The notes under the pieces are model-generated. The model was given only the letters and a program-made list of their open reading frames with translations, was not told the origin of the DNA and did not search any database. Made by a program: the position numbers and the translations under genes. DNA of 64,000 bases from Erythroxylum novogranatense (lineage: Eukaryota > Streptophyta > Magnoliopsida > Malpighiales > Erythroxylaceae), in contig CM057230.1 of NCBI GenBank assembly GCA_029891385.1, positions 32,071,402 to 32,135,401 on the forward strand, read 5' to 3'. Below are positions 12,130 to 22,902 of the stretch, piece after piece; the stretch's first letter is position 1, and each line of letters opens with the position of its first letter.

Positions 12130-13190
12130 TATAGGAATGAAAATGAGGTGAGGTTTGTGGCCACTTAAACTTTGGGATGTTGGCTTCAAATTTGTGTGAA
12201 ATAGGTGTTGTTAAATTGTAATGTTAGAAGGGTGAATTTTTGCATGGGAAGTTTCTGTTTGTAGGGTCTGTGAACAGTACCCGCAAATATGACCTGATTG
12301 CTTTGTTGATTTTTCTAAATTTATTGAGATGGAATTTGGGAAAATGGTCTTCATGGAAGTTGTAGCATATTGAGTTGGCTTTCCATTTCCACTGATCTTG
12401 ATAATTTTCGAGTTGTATATTGGGAGATATGAACTGATTACTATTGACTGGTTTTGAGCATTTTGATGAAACCTAGCCTAAGTGTTGAGTTTGTGAGCTT
12501 GCAGATTGGAAGCCATTTTAGCAATTTATGTGGACTGAATTGGTGTGAGTGATCTTCTGAAAAGTTGTAGAGGAAGAAATTATCTTGAAAATGATATATG
12601 GTGTGTAATGTTTAGAGGTCAGAGTTGGGAGTTACGATTTTGCAAATACTGAACCTAAACTAGATTGTGAATGGCTGATCATGACAGTAGCTAGCATGAC
12701 AGTTTTGAAATTGTTAGAAATGGAATTGGAAATTGAGTTCTTCATGAAAATTGAAATTTGAGGATTTATCTTTTCAGGGATATAAAGTTCTGATTTTTCT
12801 GACTTGTGTACAGGGAGTTATGCTTGTTATAAGTTTACTGCTCAAATTGAATGATTTCAGGGACAACAACATTGAGTGAATTAATTGACTTGTTTAGCAA
12901 TGGAATTTGATTTTGGGTTGTTCATGAAAGTTGTAGATGACATTGTGAACTTATTGAACATATTTATTTGGTAATTTTTGGCTGAAGAATCTGAGAGTTA
13001 TGGAAATTTCAATGTACTGTCTGTTTTAATGGGATTTGAGTAGGCAGTAGCTTTGAAGGGATTTTTGACACGCTTAGGGGTGAAATTGATTTTTATGGTC
13101 TTCTTGAGAATTGTAGAGGGTTTCATGATCTTTCCAATGAGATATAGTTGGTAATTTTATGAATTGTGTGCAATGAGTTATTGGTGTTGA
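12130..13190 (+). repeat. Five degenerate modules in 5' LTR of C
   Basis: The core TTCATGAAARTTGTAGA recurs in degenerate form at about 12351, 12556, 12742, 12922 and 13102 (spacings 205, 186, 180, 180). A weaker unit at about 12151 may be a sixth. Most units include GGAATTTG before the core and end in a GAGTTATG or similar phrase. Confidence 0.65.
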
Positions 13191-13239
13191 AAATTAGATT
13201 AGAAATCAGGAAAAAAAAGGAAATGGGAATGGGAATCAC

Positions 13240-13372
13240 GCCCGGTCACTAGGGCGACGCCTTGCCCTAGTGACGAGGCTTAAAGGGCGGCATCGCTAGG
13301 GCGACGCCTCGCCCTAGTGACGAGGCCGGATCAGTCGGCCTCGCGAGGGCGACGCCTCGCCCCCGCGAGGCT
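13240..13372 (+). repeat. GC-rich triple-hairpin block
   Basis: There are three successive stem-loops. The first is CACTAGGGC...GCCCTAGTG, then CTAGGGCGA-cgcc-TCGCCCTAG, and the third pairs a CTCGCGAGGGCGA arm with a TCGCCCCCGCGAG arm, one mismatch. The block contrasts sharply with the AT-rich LTR around it and is followed by a block conserved between LTR families (about 13436-13480). Confidence 0.7.
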
Positions 13373-13850
13373 GGTTTTTCTTATTTATTATTATTTGATT
13401 ATTTGGTATTTGGTGATTCTTTTGTCAATTTCTTTTCCGTCCGTCGTCCGATTGACCTGATTCTTGAGGCATCGGATTTGTATCATATTGAATTTCATTT
13501 TGTGATAAATTGGAAATTTTTAGATGGGAAATTGACGTGGCCCCGGGTAACGGAGCCTTTAATCACTGTTTTGTTTAATTGGGGACCTATAGAGGTCCGA
13601 ATTGCGCACCGTTAGCGCCAATAGGTTTCTAATTTTTAGACGGATTTTTCTAATAGGAAAAAAAATGAGATTATTGTCGGGAATATCATGAACATGCATT
13701 GTGCACCTGTAAATTGCTTCATATGCATTATTAAATAGTTCTGATTGGATAAGAGGTAATGATTATATTTTCTGATTATTATAGAGGCACATTTGGAGCG
13801 TCGATCTATCGACGTTATTGAGACTTCCAGATATTAGCTCGGAAGTACAG

Positions 13851-14677
13851 GTGAGTAACCTAGCTGGTTCCTCAATCTATATGTGATGAAAATGATGTGG
13901 TTATGCCATGTGGTGATAATGGAGGGATTATGTGTGTTTACTTTTGAATAATTTCGGACCATAGGTGTCTGAAGTATTGGAAACTTGTTATCGAAGTGCT
14001 ATTTGTGTGTAATTGTTTGTGAGTGTTTACATTGGAGATCTCGGACCAAAGGTCCGAGGAAATGGGAAATTGATATTGAAGTGTTAATTGTCTGTTTCGA
14101 TACATGGGATGTGACTGTCAATGTGATATGGTAGGATGCAATAAATTGGAAATGTATATGATTGAAATACCGGACCGAAAATCTGAAGATATGGCAAATA
14201 ACATTGACTTGTAAATGGAAATTGGAACATGTTCATTGCATGCATCAAAGTATGATCAGATAAAGACAGTTGTGACCGGAGCAGCCAATGTATCAGGGCA
14301 TATCACGCCCAACGTATATGAGAGCTTTCAGCTCAATGCACAGGACCTCAGGTCCAACGTATTCAGAGCCTCAGGCTCAATGTACCAGGGCTTCAAGCCC
14401 AATGTTTTCAGAGCCACTGGCTCAACGCAATGTGCCCGCATCGACGATTTGGCATGCAGTCACAACAACGAAACAAAAATGAAAAGTGTCACATGTTCAT
14501 TGCATAAATGGTATGACTAAATATGGATGGTATGAAAGGCGATATGCTTTACATTTGAGAGTTGTGATAGTATGTGATATTTGGTAAATTGATTGAATAT
14601 GCATGAGTTGAGTGAACCATCGATGATGGTTTCTCACTAAGTTCGCAAACTCACCCAACATTGCAAATATTTTTCAG
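13851..14677 (+). other. Predicted LTR intron (5' LTR of C)
   Basis: ACAG/GTGAGTAACC forms the donor and ATATTTTTCAG/GAATTG the acceptor, giving 827 bp. The interval contains the hairpin array and the GAACCATCGATGATGGTTT palindrome. The same motif pair bounds the corresponding interval in five other LTR copies; LTR2 of B has lost the acceptor AG. Confidence 0.5.
14269..14466 (+). repeat. Hairpin array enclosed by GTTGTGACC / GTCACAAC
   Basis: There are six successive hairpins: GGGCatatcacGCCC (14296), GAGCTttcAGCTC (14322), GGACCtcaGGTCC (14343), GAGCCtcaGGCTC (14366), GGGCTtcaAGCCC (14388) and GAGCCactGGCTC (14411). The last five have 5-bp stems and 3-base loops, spaced about 21-23 bases. 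Stem sequences differ but pairing is kept. The outer inverted repeat would close the array into a multibranched structure. Confidence 0.75.
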
Positions 14678-15067
14678 GAATTGAAGAGTACCCCGTTACT
14701 GAACCGGGAGTATGATTACTACAAGAGAGTCGGTGTTCGATGTCGGGATCAGTTCACGTCTGCATTTGTGTTATTGTGACTTATGTGTAAATTTATATTC
14801 CGCAAAAATAGTACTGAATTGTTTGAGGGCCCTAATTGATAAATATTGTTTGAAAAGTGATTTTGATCAAGTGTATGACTGAAATGGGTTTTCGTATCAC
14901 GGGCCCGAATCATTTATTCTTAATTCCGCGCACTCTACTGTTTAAAAAAAAATAGCATAATGAGTTTTAAATCAGATTGATCGCTTAGCATACCACCTCA
15001 TGGTCGCGGCTCGGATATCACCGTCGATGTCGGGTTCGGGTCTCGCAGGAGTGGGGTGTTACATTTG

Positions 15068-15079
15068 TGGTATCAGAGC
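15068..15079 (+). other. Primer-binding site of element C (tRNA-iMet)
   Basis: TGGTATCAGAGC, complementary to the 3' end of plant initiator Met tRNA, begins 4 bases after the 5' LTR. This is where reverse transcription is primed. Confidence 0.93.
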
Positions 15080-18000
15080 CCAGAAGTACAATCTTACATG
15101 GGCTTTCAAAAAAAAATGTGTGTCAAGTTATGTGCATTTAAGTTATGTCACGACAGACAGTGACAACTGATCCCCAGTGTAGTATATGAGTCGTATGCAT
15201 AAATATGTCTCAGTCGTTTAAGCGGTTAGAAAAAAAGTGAGAAAAAGGATAATGTGTTAGAATGTGATACAAGGAAGTAATTGATATCGCAAAATAGGAA
15301 AAATTGTATGGTTTGACCAGACAGATGAATAGTTAGTGTACTAGTATTGACGGATATCTTGTGAAATACAATATTAGAGTTATATTGGGTATATCATTGA
15401 AGTTGTGAATTCATAGAGGAAAATAGAGATGTGATATAGAAAAGTTACAATTGGGATTGATTACCGTGATGAGAGTTATATATAAGGATTGGTGATTTGG
15501 AGTCAAAATATATTAAGTGCAAAATCAAGAATGATTTCATATCTGTGATATTGATTTGAGTACGGAAATATATGGGTATAATGCCATAATGAAAAGATTG
15601 AAATGTAAGACAATGAAATTGATAGATGAAAAAGTTGTTCGGGTTTAATTGATCTGCCTAAGTAAATGTACACCTGCTTATGGGAGCCCTATGGTAAGTG
15701 AAAATGTTCAGTTGCAATTGATGAGTTAATGGATAATTGCTAGCCAGAATTCTTGTAAAAAAATAACAATAATAATAATAATTCTTTATGAGTTAGAATA
15801 AGAAATGAAAGTGCTTATAACGATCAGTTGTGAATGAATTGAGATTGTATATGATCCTCATGAGCGAGGACGGGTGTAAACAGGAAGATTGTTGAGTTCA
15901 GATTATATGATCACTGTAAGTGTATATCTGATAGTGGGATTACAATCATGGGTAAAATGATTGAGCATAAATGAATAATTTGCGTGAATATGATATAGGA
16001 CGTAATCGGTGGCCTATTACATAAGCTCTGATTATAATGCCGGTAGCTCAAGTGCAAAATGAGTTAGAGTAAGGCATGAGAATGCTCAGAATGATCAATT
16101 GAGAAAGAAGTGATACAGTTAAAGATGTTAGCATCGGTAATGAGCTTGAGAGAAGAAAATGAGGGACATGAATAGAGTAAGGTCCCCATGATTGAGAACT
16201 GGTACCAAAAAGAGAATGGTTATCGAGAATTAAATGAGATTAAGGCGTTCTTAGCAGTATGAGCTATTAACGGGCAAATTGATGGGACTATAGAGATATA
16301 TTGTCATATAGGATGTGATGATTATGGTGATGTATGGTAAGATAGTAGAGGAAAAGAAATTGTTTAAGTGCTCTTCAGAGATTTATCTTCGTGGTGTATC
16401 AAGAGTAACTGATTTGTATTACATCTGGCAGAGACTTTAGCGTAAGAGCTAAACTATGCTACTGAAAGAGTGTACATTATGTTAATGAGATGGTTCTGAT
16501 TATGTAAGAGAATTACTGAATAGTAATTGCGGCTTTGAGGGGATAAAAGGTTCGTGTATATTTTGTGTAATTATGTTTTGAAAGCACGAGATCGATATAA
16601 CGATTGTGTATTCACGTCAGTGAGTGATCTATCGTGAATAAATCGAGTTATGTAGACAAATTTAGGTAAGGAACATGTCTCAATTGTGTTTGGAGTGGAT
16701 AATGGATATAAGTAAAAGAAATAGATGAATTGGTATAGTTGAGGAAATTGGTCGTTATACAAGTCTCATAAGAGTGAATCTTAACCTGATTGAATGAATA
16801 AGGGATGAATTAGTATGCGAACATGGGATAGTGAGAGAAGTAACAAAGAATAAGTACTGATAAAATGCGGAAGATTCCAGAAATATGTGTATGTGGAATT
16901 TGGAATTAATTAGAACTAACGGAATGCTGGATGCGTTCAGAAATTGTAAAAGATTTTCTGGTTTTAGGGAATCGACAAGAATAACTGAGGAAAACATGTG
17001 AATGTTATGACTGATGATCTTAAATGAGACATTTGAAGAATTTACTATCTATATTGAAGTGTTCTAGTAAAGGTTCTGATGTGATCTATAGAAATTGGAT
17101 AAAGTGATTTTATGCACCTTGGGATAAATATAATTCCATGGGCGGTATTATGATTGATGATTTGCAATTTGTTATTCTGAGTGTGGCCTAAAGGCTTGGA
17201 GACATTAATCGTACAGAAATAGTTTGAAAATGTCTATGAATATGCAAATCGATACCGATTGAGTTATTTCATGCATTTGAATGATTTGAAAAGGATTCAG
17301 TGGTTGATTACTCCAAACTAAGCTAATGGTGCAATTCAAGGGATTGAACAAAGAAATAAATAAATTCAATTGCAGAAGATCAAAATTCGGGTAATAAGGG
17401 TAATAAGGTTATCAAATCTAGTGTATTATTGAGTGTTAATAGTCGAACTGACAAAAAGGGGCAAAAGAAAGCATTATTAGTTATGGGAATTTCAAAGTAG
17501 GTGTGCATCAAAACGGATTGGCAAAATCCGAAGTGAGGATGTAGAAATTGGAAACCGTATCGAAGAACTGAAGATAATTCCAATTGTTGAGGAAAGTGAT
17601 AGGTATAGTTCAAATTAAGAAATATGGGTGAAACTCATTACGGGAACTGTTAGGGAAAACGTAAGGAATGATTGAAGCTTTATGTTCTAGCAAGAGCGTA
17701 TTGAAAGAGTAATTGAAAGGTTAGAATGATAAATTAAATGATTATAAGTGAATGGTTCGAGAAAGCACAAGAAACAATCGAAGTGTTATGTTCTAGTAGA
17801 AGTATTGTGGAAAATCAATTGATGGTATAGTCTGTCAAAGTGAACGATGACATGTGTGATTAACCAACGGGTATTTTTAGATTTCATTGAGATATGAAAT
17901 TGTTGTATAGTGCAAAGGGATTATAGCATGACAATCATTATATTGGTGTCGCCATTCGAAAAGCGTATGAGGTTTTACTGCCAAAAAGGAGTCACTATCC

Positions 18001-18550
18001 CTATATTGTGTGATCAGGGCAATAAAGTGATAGGTTAAGTAATGTAAGATGGTGACATTGAGTTGAATTGATTCACACTGAGGTTATAAATCTCATGAGT
18101 TTGATAATAACGAAATCTGATAAGCGATAAATGAAATATTTCGAAGGGTATGGCCTCGGCCAAAAGGTACTTAGATGGAAATAAAGGTGTAGTTAAGGGA
18201 AATTGAATTCGTGATGAGGGGCCTCTATGCGATTGTAGTGTAAATAGAATTATGGATTGGTAAGTTAGGCTAAAACCTAAAAGATGATTCAGATTCACAA
18301 AGTGTTTCATAGATAGAATTGGAAATATTGTTAGGATCCGATATATATGTTATTGATATTGAAAATGACGAATTGTGCGTAATCATGGAAAGTTTGAGAA
18401 AGGGAAAAAGAGAAATTGATTGTTTTGATCTCCGTTCATTGACCGAATGTGGTCGTGTAGAGAAATCAGTGGGAAACAGAAGGTATGAATCAAAAGACTC
18501 CCCTGCCTTCCTGATCAACCGTATATGAAATTTCGCGGACGAAATTTTTA
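15080..18550 (+). pseudogene. Decayed gag-pol region of element C
   Basis: There is no reading frame over about 70 codons. Conceptual translation across frames and stops still shows weak traces of chromovirus pol order near the 3' end. At about 17930-17990 there is IGVAIRKAY where intact relatives have IGMAPYEALYG. At about 18200 a GKLN occurs, at about 18290 IHKVFHR stands in place of IHNVFHVSMLR, and at about 18470 WETEGM stands where chromodomains read TWETEEGM. The first half gave no convincing gag, protease or reverse-transcriptase match by eye. It encodes no working protein. Confidence 0.55.
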
Positions 18551-18565
18551 TTAGGAGGGGAGAAT
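18551..18565 (+). other. Polypurine tract of element C
   Basis: TTAGGAGGGGAGAAT lies directly before the 3' LTR. The same tract precedes the 3' LTR of element A (58610-58624) and, on the minus strand, those of B. It would prime plus-strand synthesis. Confidence 0.9.
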
Positions 18566-21062
18566 TGTAACATCCCATCTCCGATGGGAAGGGTATTTTG
18601 GTAAATTGGGACGGGCTAGGAGTATTGATTTATATCGCGACATGAACGTACATTATACAGCCTCTATAAATGGTGATCCTTGCCTGTGCACATAGTCATA
18701 CATGCATTCATGACATTTCCCGGCTTAAGTGTCAAATTGAGATCTTTTGTGAAATTTATGTGAAAGTTGTATTTGGAAAATTATTTGGAGTACGCCAATG
18801 AGTGTTTTACATTTTTAGGGATTTATTGAAATTTTTCTGGAATTATCCGGAGAAAATTCCCGGACCGGCAAAATCGTCGGTAAATGGCCTAAATGTGTTT
18901 TTGTTGTGGAAAATGTGGTTTTCTTGTTTGAACAATTATTGGGAGTGGACTGTCATATGTTTTACAATTTTGGGCAATTTAGGTAATTTTCAAAAAAATG
19001 ATTCGGGGAAATTTCCGAAAATTTCCGGATCGGGAAAAATCGTCAAGTGGCGAACCGGTCGATTTTCGTTAGCGAAAGTTTCTACCCAATGGCACTGTAA
19101 TATTGGGGATATTATTTAGGAATTGAAATTAGGGTCATTTGAGTTGATTGAGGTTAGTTTTTGATCTGGATTAAAGAATGAATAAGTTGACTTTTCTTTA
19201 AAAAGCTTTGACCAATCACATTTGGCCACCAAAAAGCTTCATTTAATGCTCCACTTTGTTCCTATCGTTTGGCCTAATAAATTACATGAAAAGAGTGAGT
19301 TTCTTATTGTAAAAACTCATAACCGAAACTTCCTCCTCCTCCATGTTTCGTTGGTCTTGTTCTTTCTCCATAAGATCAACTTGAACTTTGACATTATGAT
19401 GATTGTGCTGGTCGAAGGTGGGGAGGTAAAGTAGGGGTTGGTGTTTTGTTTGAAGATTTGGGAAACTTAAAGCTTGAAGCTTGGAGAAGAGTTAGAGTAT
19501 CATTTGGAAAAGCTTGAATTAGGTAAGTTGTTGTTAAGCTTTAGTTATGATTTGATTTATGAGTTAAATGACATGGTAGTTAGAAGCATCAAATGGGAAT
19601 TTTGGTATTATTATTAAGCTTATTGATGCTTTACCTTGATAAGAATTATAGTGTAAATTGATGGGTATAAATGTATGGTGTGTTAGGATAATGAATGGTT
19701 ATGGTTGTAACTTGGTTTAGCTTTGAATTTGGTTGGTAGATGATGACTAATTTTGCAAATAAAGTGAGAGTTTAGTGCTGCCAATTTTTTTTGTATTAGC
19801 CCTAGTACAAGTATGAATGGTATAAGAACTGATTGGTGTTTCTTTGGATGTTTAATGATGTGTTAAAGGCATTGGAAATGATAGAAACTAAGATTGGATC
19901 AAATCTGGAAATTTAGGGTTTTAATTGACTGTACTGTTTTGATCATAACTCATTGTATAGGAATGAAAATGAGGTAAGGTTTGTGGCCACTTAAACTTTG
20001 GGATGTTGGCTTCAAATTTGTGTGAAATAGGTGTTGTTAAATTGTAATGTTAGAAGGGTGAATTTTTGCATGGGAAGTTTCTGTTTGTAGGGTCTGTGAA
20101 CAGTACCCACAAATATGACCTGATTGCTTTGTTGATTTTTCTAAATTTATTGAGATGGAATTTGGGAAAATGGTCTTCATGGAAGTTTTAGCATATTGAT
20201 TTGGCTTTCCATTTCCACTGATCTTGATAATTGTTGAGTTGTATATTGGGAGATATGAACTGATTACTATTGACTGGTTTTGAGCATTTTGATGAAACCT
20301 AGCCTAAGTGTTGAGTTTGTGAGCTTGCAGATTGGAAGCAATTTTAGCAATTTATGTGGACTGAATTGGTGTGAGTGATCTTCTGAAAAGTTGTAGAGAA
20401 AGAAATTATCTTGAAAATGATATATGGTGTGTAATGTTTAGAGGTCAGAGTTGGGAGTTACGATTTTGTAAAAACTGAACCTAAACTAGATTGTGAATGG
20501 CTGATCATGACAGTAGCTAGCATGACAGTTTTGAAATTGTTAGAAATTGAATTGGAAATTAAGTTCTTCATGAAAATTGAATTTTTAGGATTTATCTTTT
20601 CAGGGATATAAAGTTCTGATTTTTCTGACTTGTGTACAGGGAGTTATGCTTGTTATAAGTTTACTGCTCAAATTGAATGATTTCAGGGACAACAACATTG
20701 AGTGAATTAATTGACTTGTTTAGCAATGGAATTTGATTTTGGGTTGTTCATGAAAGTTGTAGATGACATTGTGAACTTATTGAGCATATTTATTTGGTAA
20801 TTTTTGGCTAAAGAATCTGAGAGTTATGGAAATTTCAATGTACTGTCTGTTTTAATGGGATTTGAGTAGGCAGTAGCTTTGAAGGGATTTTTGACATGCT
20901 TAGGGGTGAAATTGATTTTTATGGTCTTCTTGAGAATTGTAGAGGGTTTCATGATCTTTCCAATGAGATATAGTTGGTAATTTTCTGAATTGTGTGCAAT
21001 GAGTTATTGGTGTTGAAAATTAGATTAGAAATCAGGAAAAAAAAGAAAATGAGAATGGGAAT

Positions 21063-21198
21063 CACGCTCGGTCACTAGGGCGACGCCTTGCCCTAGTGAC
21101 GAGGCTTAAAGGGCGGCATCGCTAGAGAAACGCCTCGCCCTAGCGACAAGGCCGGATCAGTCGGCCTCGCGAGGGCGACGCCTCGCCCCCGCGAGGCT
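21063..21198 (+). repeat. GC-rich hairpin block, 3' LTR of C
   Basis: This matches 13240-13372. The middle hairpin is weakened here: the copy reads GCTAGAGAAACGCC where the 5' LTR has GCTAGGGCGACGCC, so the left arm no longer pairs well. Confidence 0.7.
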
Positions 21199-21675
21199 GG
21201 TTTTTCTTATTTATTATTATTTGATTATTTGGTATTTGGTGATTCTTTTGTCAATTTCTTTTCCGTCCGTCGTCCGATTGACCTGATTCTTGAGGCATCG
21301 GATTTGTATCATATTGAATTTCATTTTGTGATAAATTGGGAATTTTTAGACGGAAAATTGACGTGGCCCCGGGTAACGGAGCCTTTAATCACTGTTTTGT
21401 TTAATTGGGGACCTATAGAGGTCCGAATTGCGCACTGTCAGCGCCAATAGGTTTCTAATTTTTAGACGGATTTTTCTAATAGGAAAAAAATAGGATTAGG
21501 ACCGGGAATATCATGAACATGCATTATGCACCTGCAAATTGCTTCATATGCATTATTAAATAGTTCTGATTGGACAAGAGGTAATGATTATATTTTCTGA
21601 TTATTATAGAGGCACATTTGGAGCGTCGATCTATCGACGTTACTGAGACTTCTAGATATTAGCTCAGAAGTACAG

Positions 21676-22507
21676 GTGAGTAACCTAGCTGGTTCCTCAA
21701 TCTATATGTGATGAAAATGATGTGGTTATGCCATGTGGAGATAATGGAGGGATTATGCGTGTTTGCTTTTGAATAATTTTGGACCATAGGTGTCCGAAGT
21801 ATTGGAAACTTGTTATCGAAGTGCTATTTGTGTGTAATTATTTGTGAGTGTTTACATTGGAGATCTCGGACCAAAGGTCCGAGGAAATGGGAAATTGATA
21901 TTGAAGTGTTAATTGTCTGTTTCGATACATGGGATGTGACTGTCAATGTGATATGGTAGGATGCAATAAATTGGAAATGTATATGATTGAAATACCGGAC
22001 CGAAAATCTGAAGATATGGCAAATAACATTGACTTGTAAATGGAAATTGGAACATGTTCATTGCATGCATCAAAGTATGATCAGATAAAGGCAGTTGTGA
22101 CCGGAGCAGCCAATGTATCAGGGCATATCACGCCCAACGTATATGAGAGCTTTCAGCTCAACGCACAGGACCTCAGGTCCAACGTATTCAGAGCCTCAGG
22201 CTCAATGTACCAGGGCTTCAAGCCCAATGTTTTCAGAGCCACTGGCTCAACGCAATGTGCCCGTTACTGGGACAGTTTCAGGCGCACGGTCACAACAACG
22301 AAACGAAAATGAAAAGTGTCACATGTTCATTGCATAAATGGTATGACTAAATATGGATGGTATGAAAGGCGATATGCTTTACATTTGTGAGTTGTGATAG
22401 TATGTGATATTTGGTAAATTGATTGAATATGCATGAGTTGAGTGAACCATCGTTGATGGTTTCTCACTGAGTTCGCAAACTCACCCAACATTGCAAATAT
22501 TTTTCAG
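21676..22507 (+). other. Predicted LTR intron (3' LTR of C)
   Basis: Same donor (CAG/GTGAGTAACC) and acceptor (TATTTTTCAG/GAATTG) as in the 5' LTR; 832 bp. Confidence 0.5.
22094..22296 (+). repeat. Hairpin array with perfect 10-bp closing stem
   Basis: GTTGTGACCG at 22094-22103 is the exact reverse complement of CGGTCACAAC at 22287-22296. The inner hairpins are the same series as in the 5' LTR. After them, GTGC (about 22257) and GCAC (about 22284) form an extra outer pairing. This is the best-preserved copy of the array in the window. Confidence 0.8.
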
Positions 22508-22897
22508 GAATTGAAGAGTACCCCGTTACTGAACCGGGAGTATGATTACTACAAGAGAGTCGGTGTTCGATGTCGGGATCAGTTCACGTCTGCATTTGTG
22601 TTATTTTGACTTATGTGTAAATTTATATTCCGCAAAAATAGTACTGAATTGTTTGAGGGCTCTAATTGATAAATATTGTTTGAAAAGTGATTTTGATCAA
22701 GTGTATGACTGAAATGGGTTTTCGTATCACGGGCCCGAATCGTTTATTCTTAATTCCGCACACTCGACTGTTTAAAAAAAAATAGCATAATGAGTTTTAA
22801 ACTGTATTGACTGCTCTAGCATACCACCCTCACGGGTCGCGGGCTCGGATATCACCGTCGATGTCGGGTTCGGGTCTCGCGGGAGTGGGGTGTTACA

Positions 22898-22902
22898 AGT
22901 AC
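22898..22902 (+). repeat. Target-site duplication AGTAC (right)
   Basis: Exact copy of 10734-10738. Confidence 0.92.

Larger units (their letters stand above)
10739..15063 (+). repeat. 5' LTR of element C
   Basis: The LTR starts TGTAACATCCCATCCCCGAT and ends GAGTGGGGTGTTACA. In order it contains a TATA-like CTCTATAAATGG (about 10836), a donor GTAAGT at 11699, five 180-205-bp modules (12350-13190), a GC-rich hairpin block (13240-13372), a second donor (13851), a hairpin array (14269-14466), a palindromic hairpin (about 14613), an acceptor (14677) and a CCCGTT-AACCGGG hairpin (about 14692). No protein-coding capacity. Confidence 0.93.
10739..22897 (+). mobile_element. Element C: complete LTR retrotransposon, non-autonomous
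   Basis: This is a 12.2-kb element with a 4325-bp left LTR, a 3502-bp internal region and a 4332-bp right LTR, flanked by AGTAC duplications. It has a primer-binding site, a polypurine tract and TG...CA LTR ends. The internal region has no usable gag-pol, only a decayed pol 3' part. The LTRs are longer than the internal part, a proportion typical of LARD-type non-autonomous elements. The two LTRs look very similar by eye (differences are few in most 60-base lines), so the insertion is young compared with the decay of its pol. Confidence 0.9.
18566..22897 (+). repeat. 3' LTR of element C
   Basis: 4332 bp, starting TGTAACATCCCATCTCCGAT and ending GGGAGTGGGGTGTTACA. It is collinear with the 5' LTR throughout. 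The largest difference is in the last part of the hairpin array, where this copy reads CCGTTACTGGGACAG and the 5' LTR reads CCGCATCGACGATTTGG. Confidence 0.93.

Noticed and set aside
13403..13615. 70-codon frame conserved between the two LTRs of C
   Set aside because: It covers a DNA block also conserved in B LTRs, where the frame is not open. The two C copies are near-identical LTRs, so an open frame is not evidence of coding.
14290..14430. CRISPR-like array
   Set aside because: Units are palindromes of changing sequence with no constant repeat and no unique spacers, in plant LTR DNA. A hairpin array is the better description.
14215..14520. Open frame of about 100 codons over the hairpin array, present in both LTRs of C
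   Set aside because: It simply reads through the hairpins. Two overlapping frames are equally open, composition is not protein-like, and other families do not keep the frame.
18319..18528. 70-codon frame at the end of the C internal region
   Set aside because: The chromodomain-like traces lie in other frames, so this frame is by-product of pol decay.
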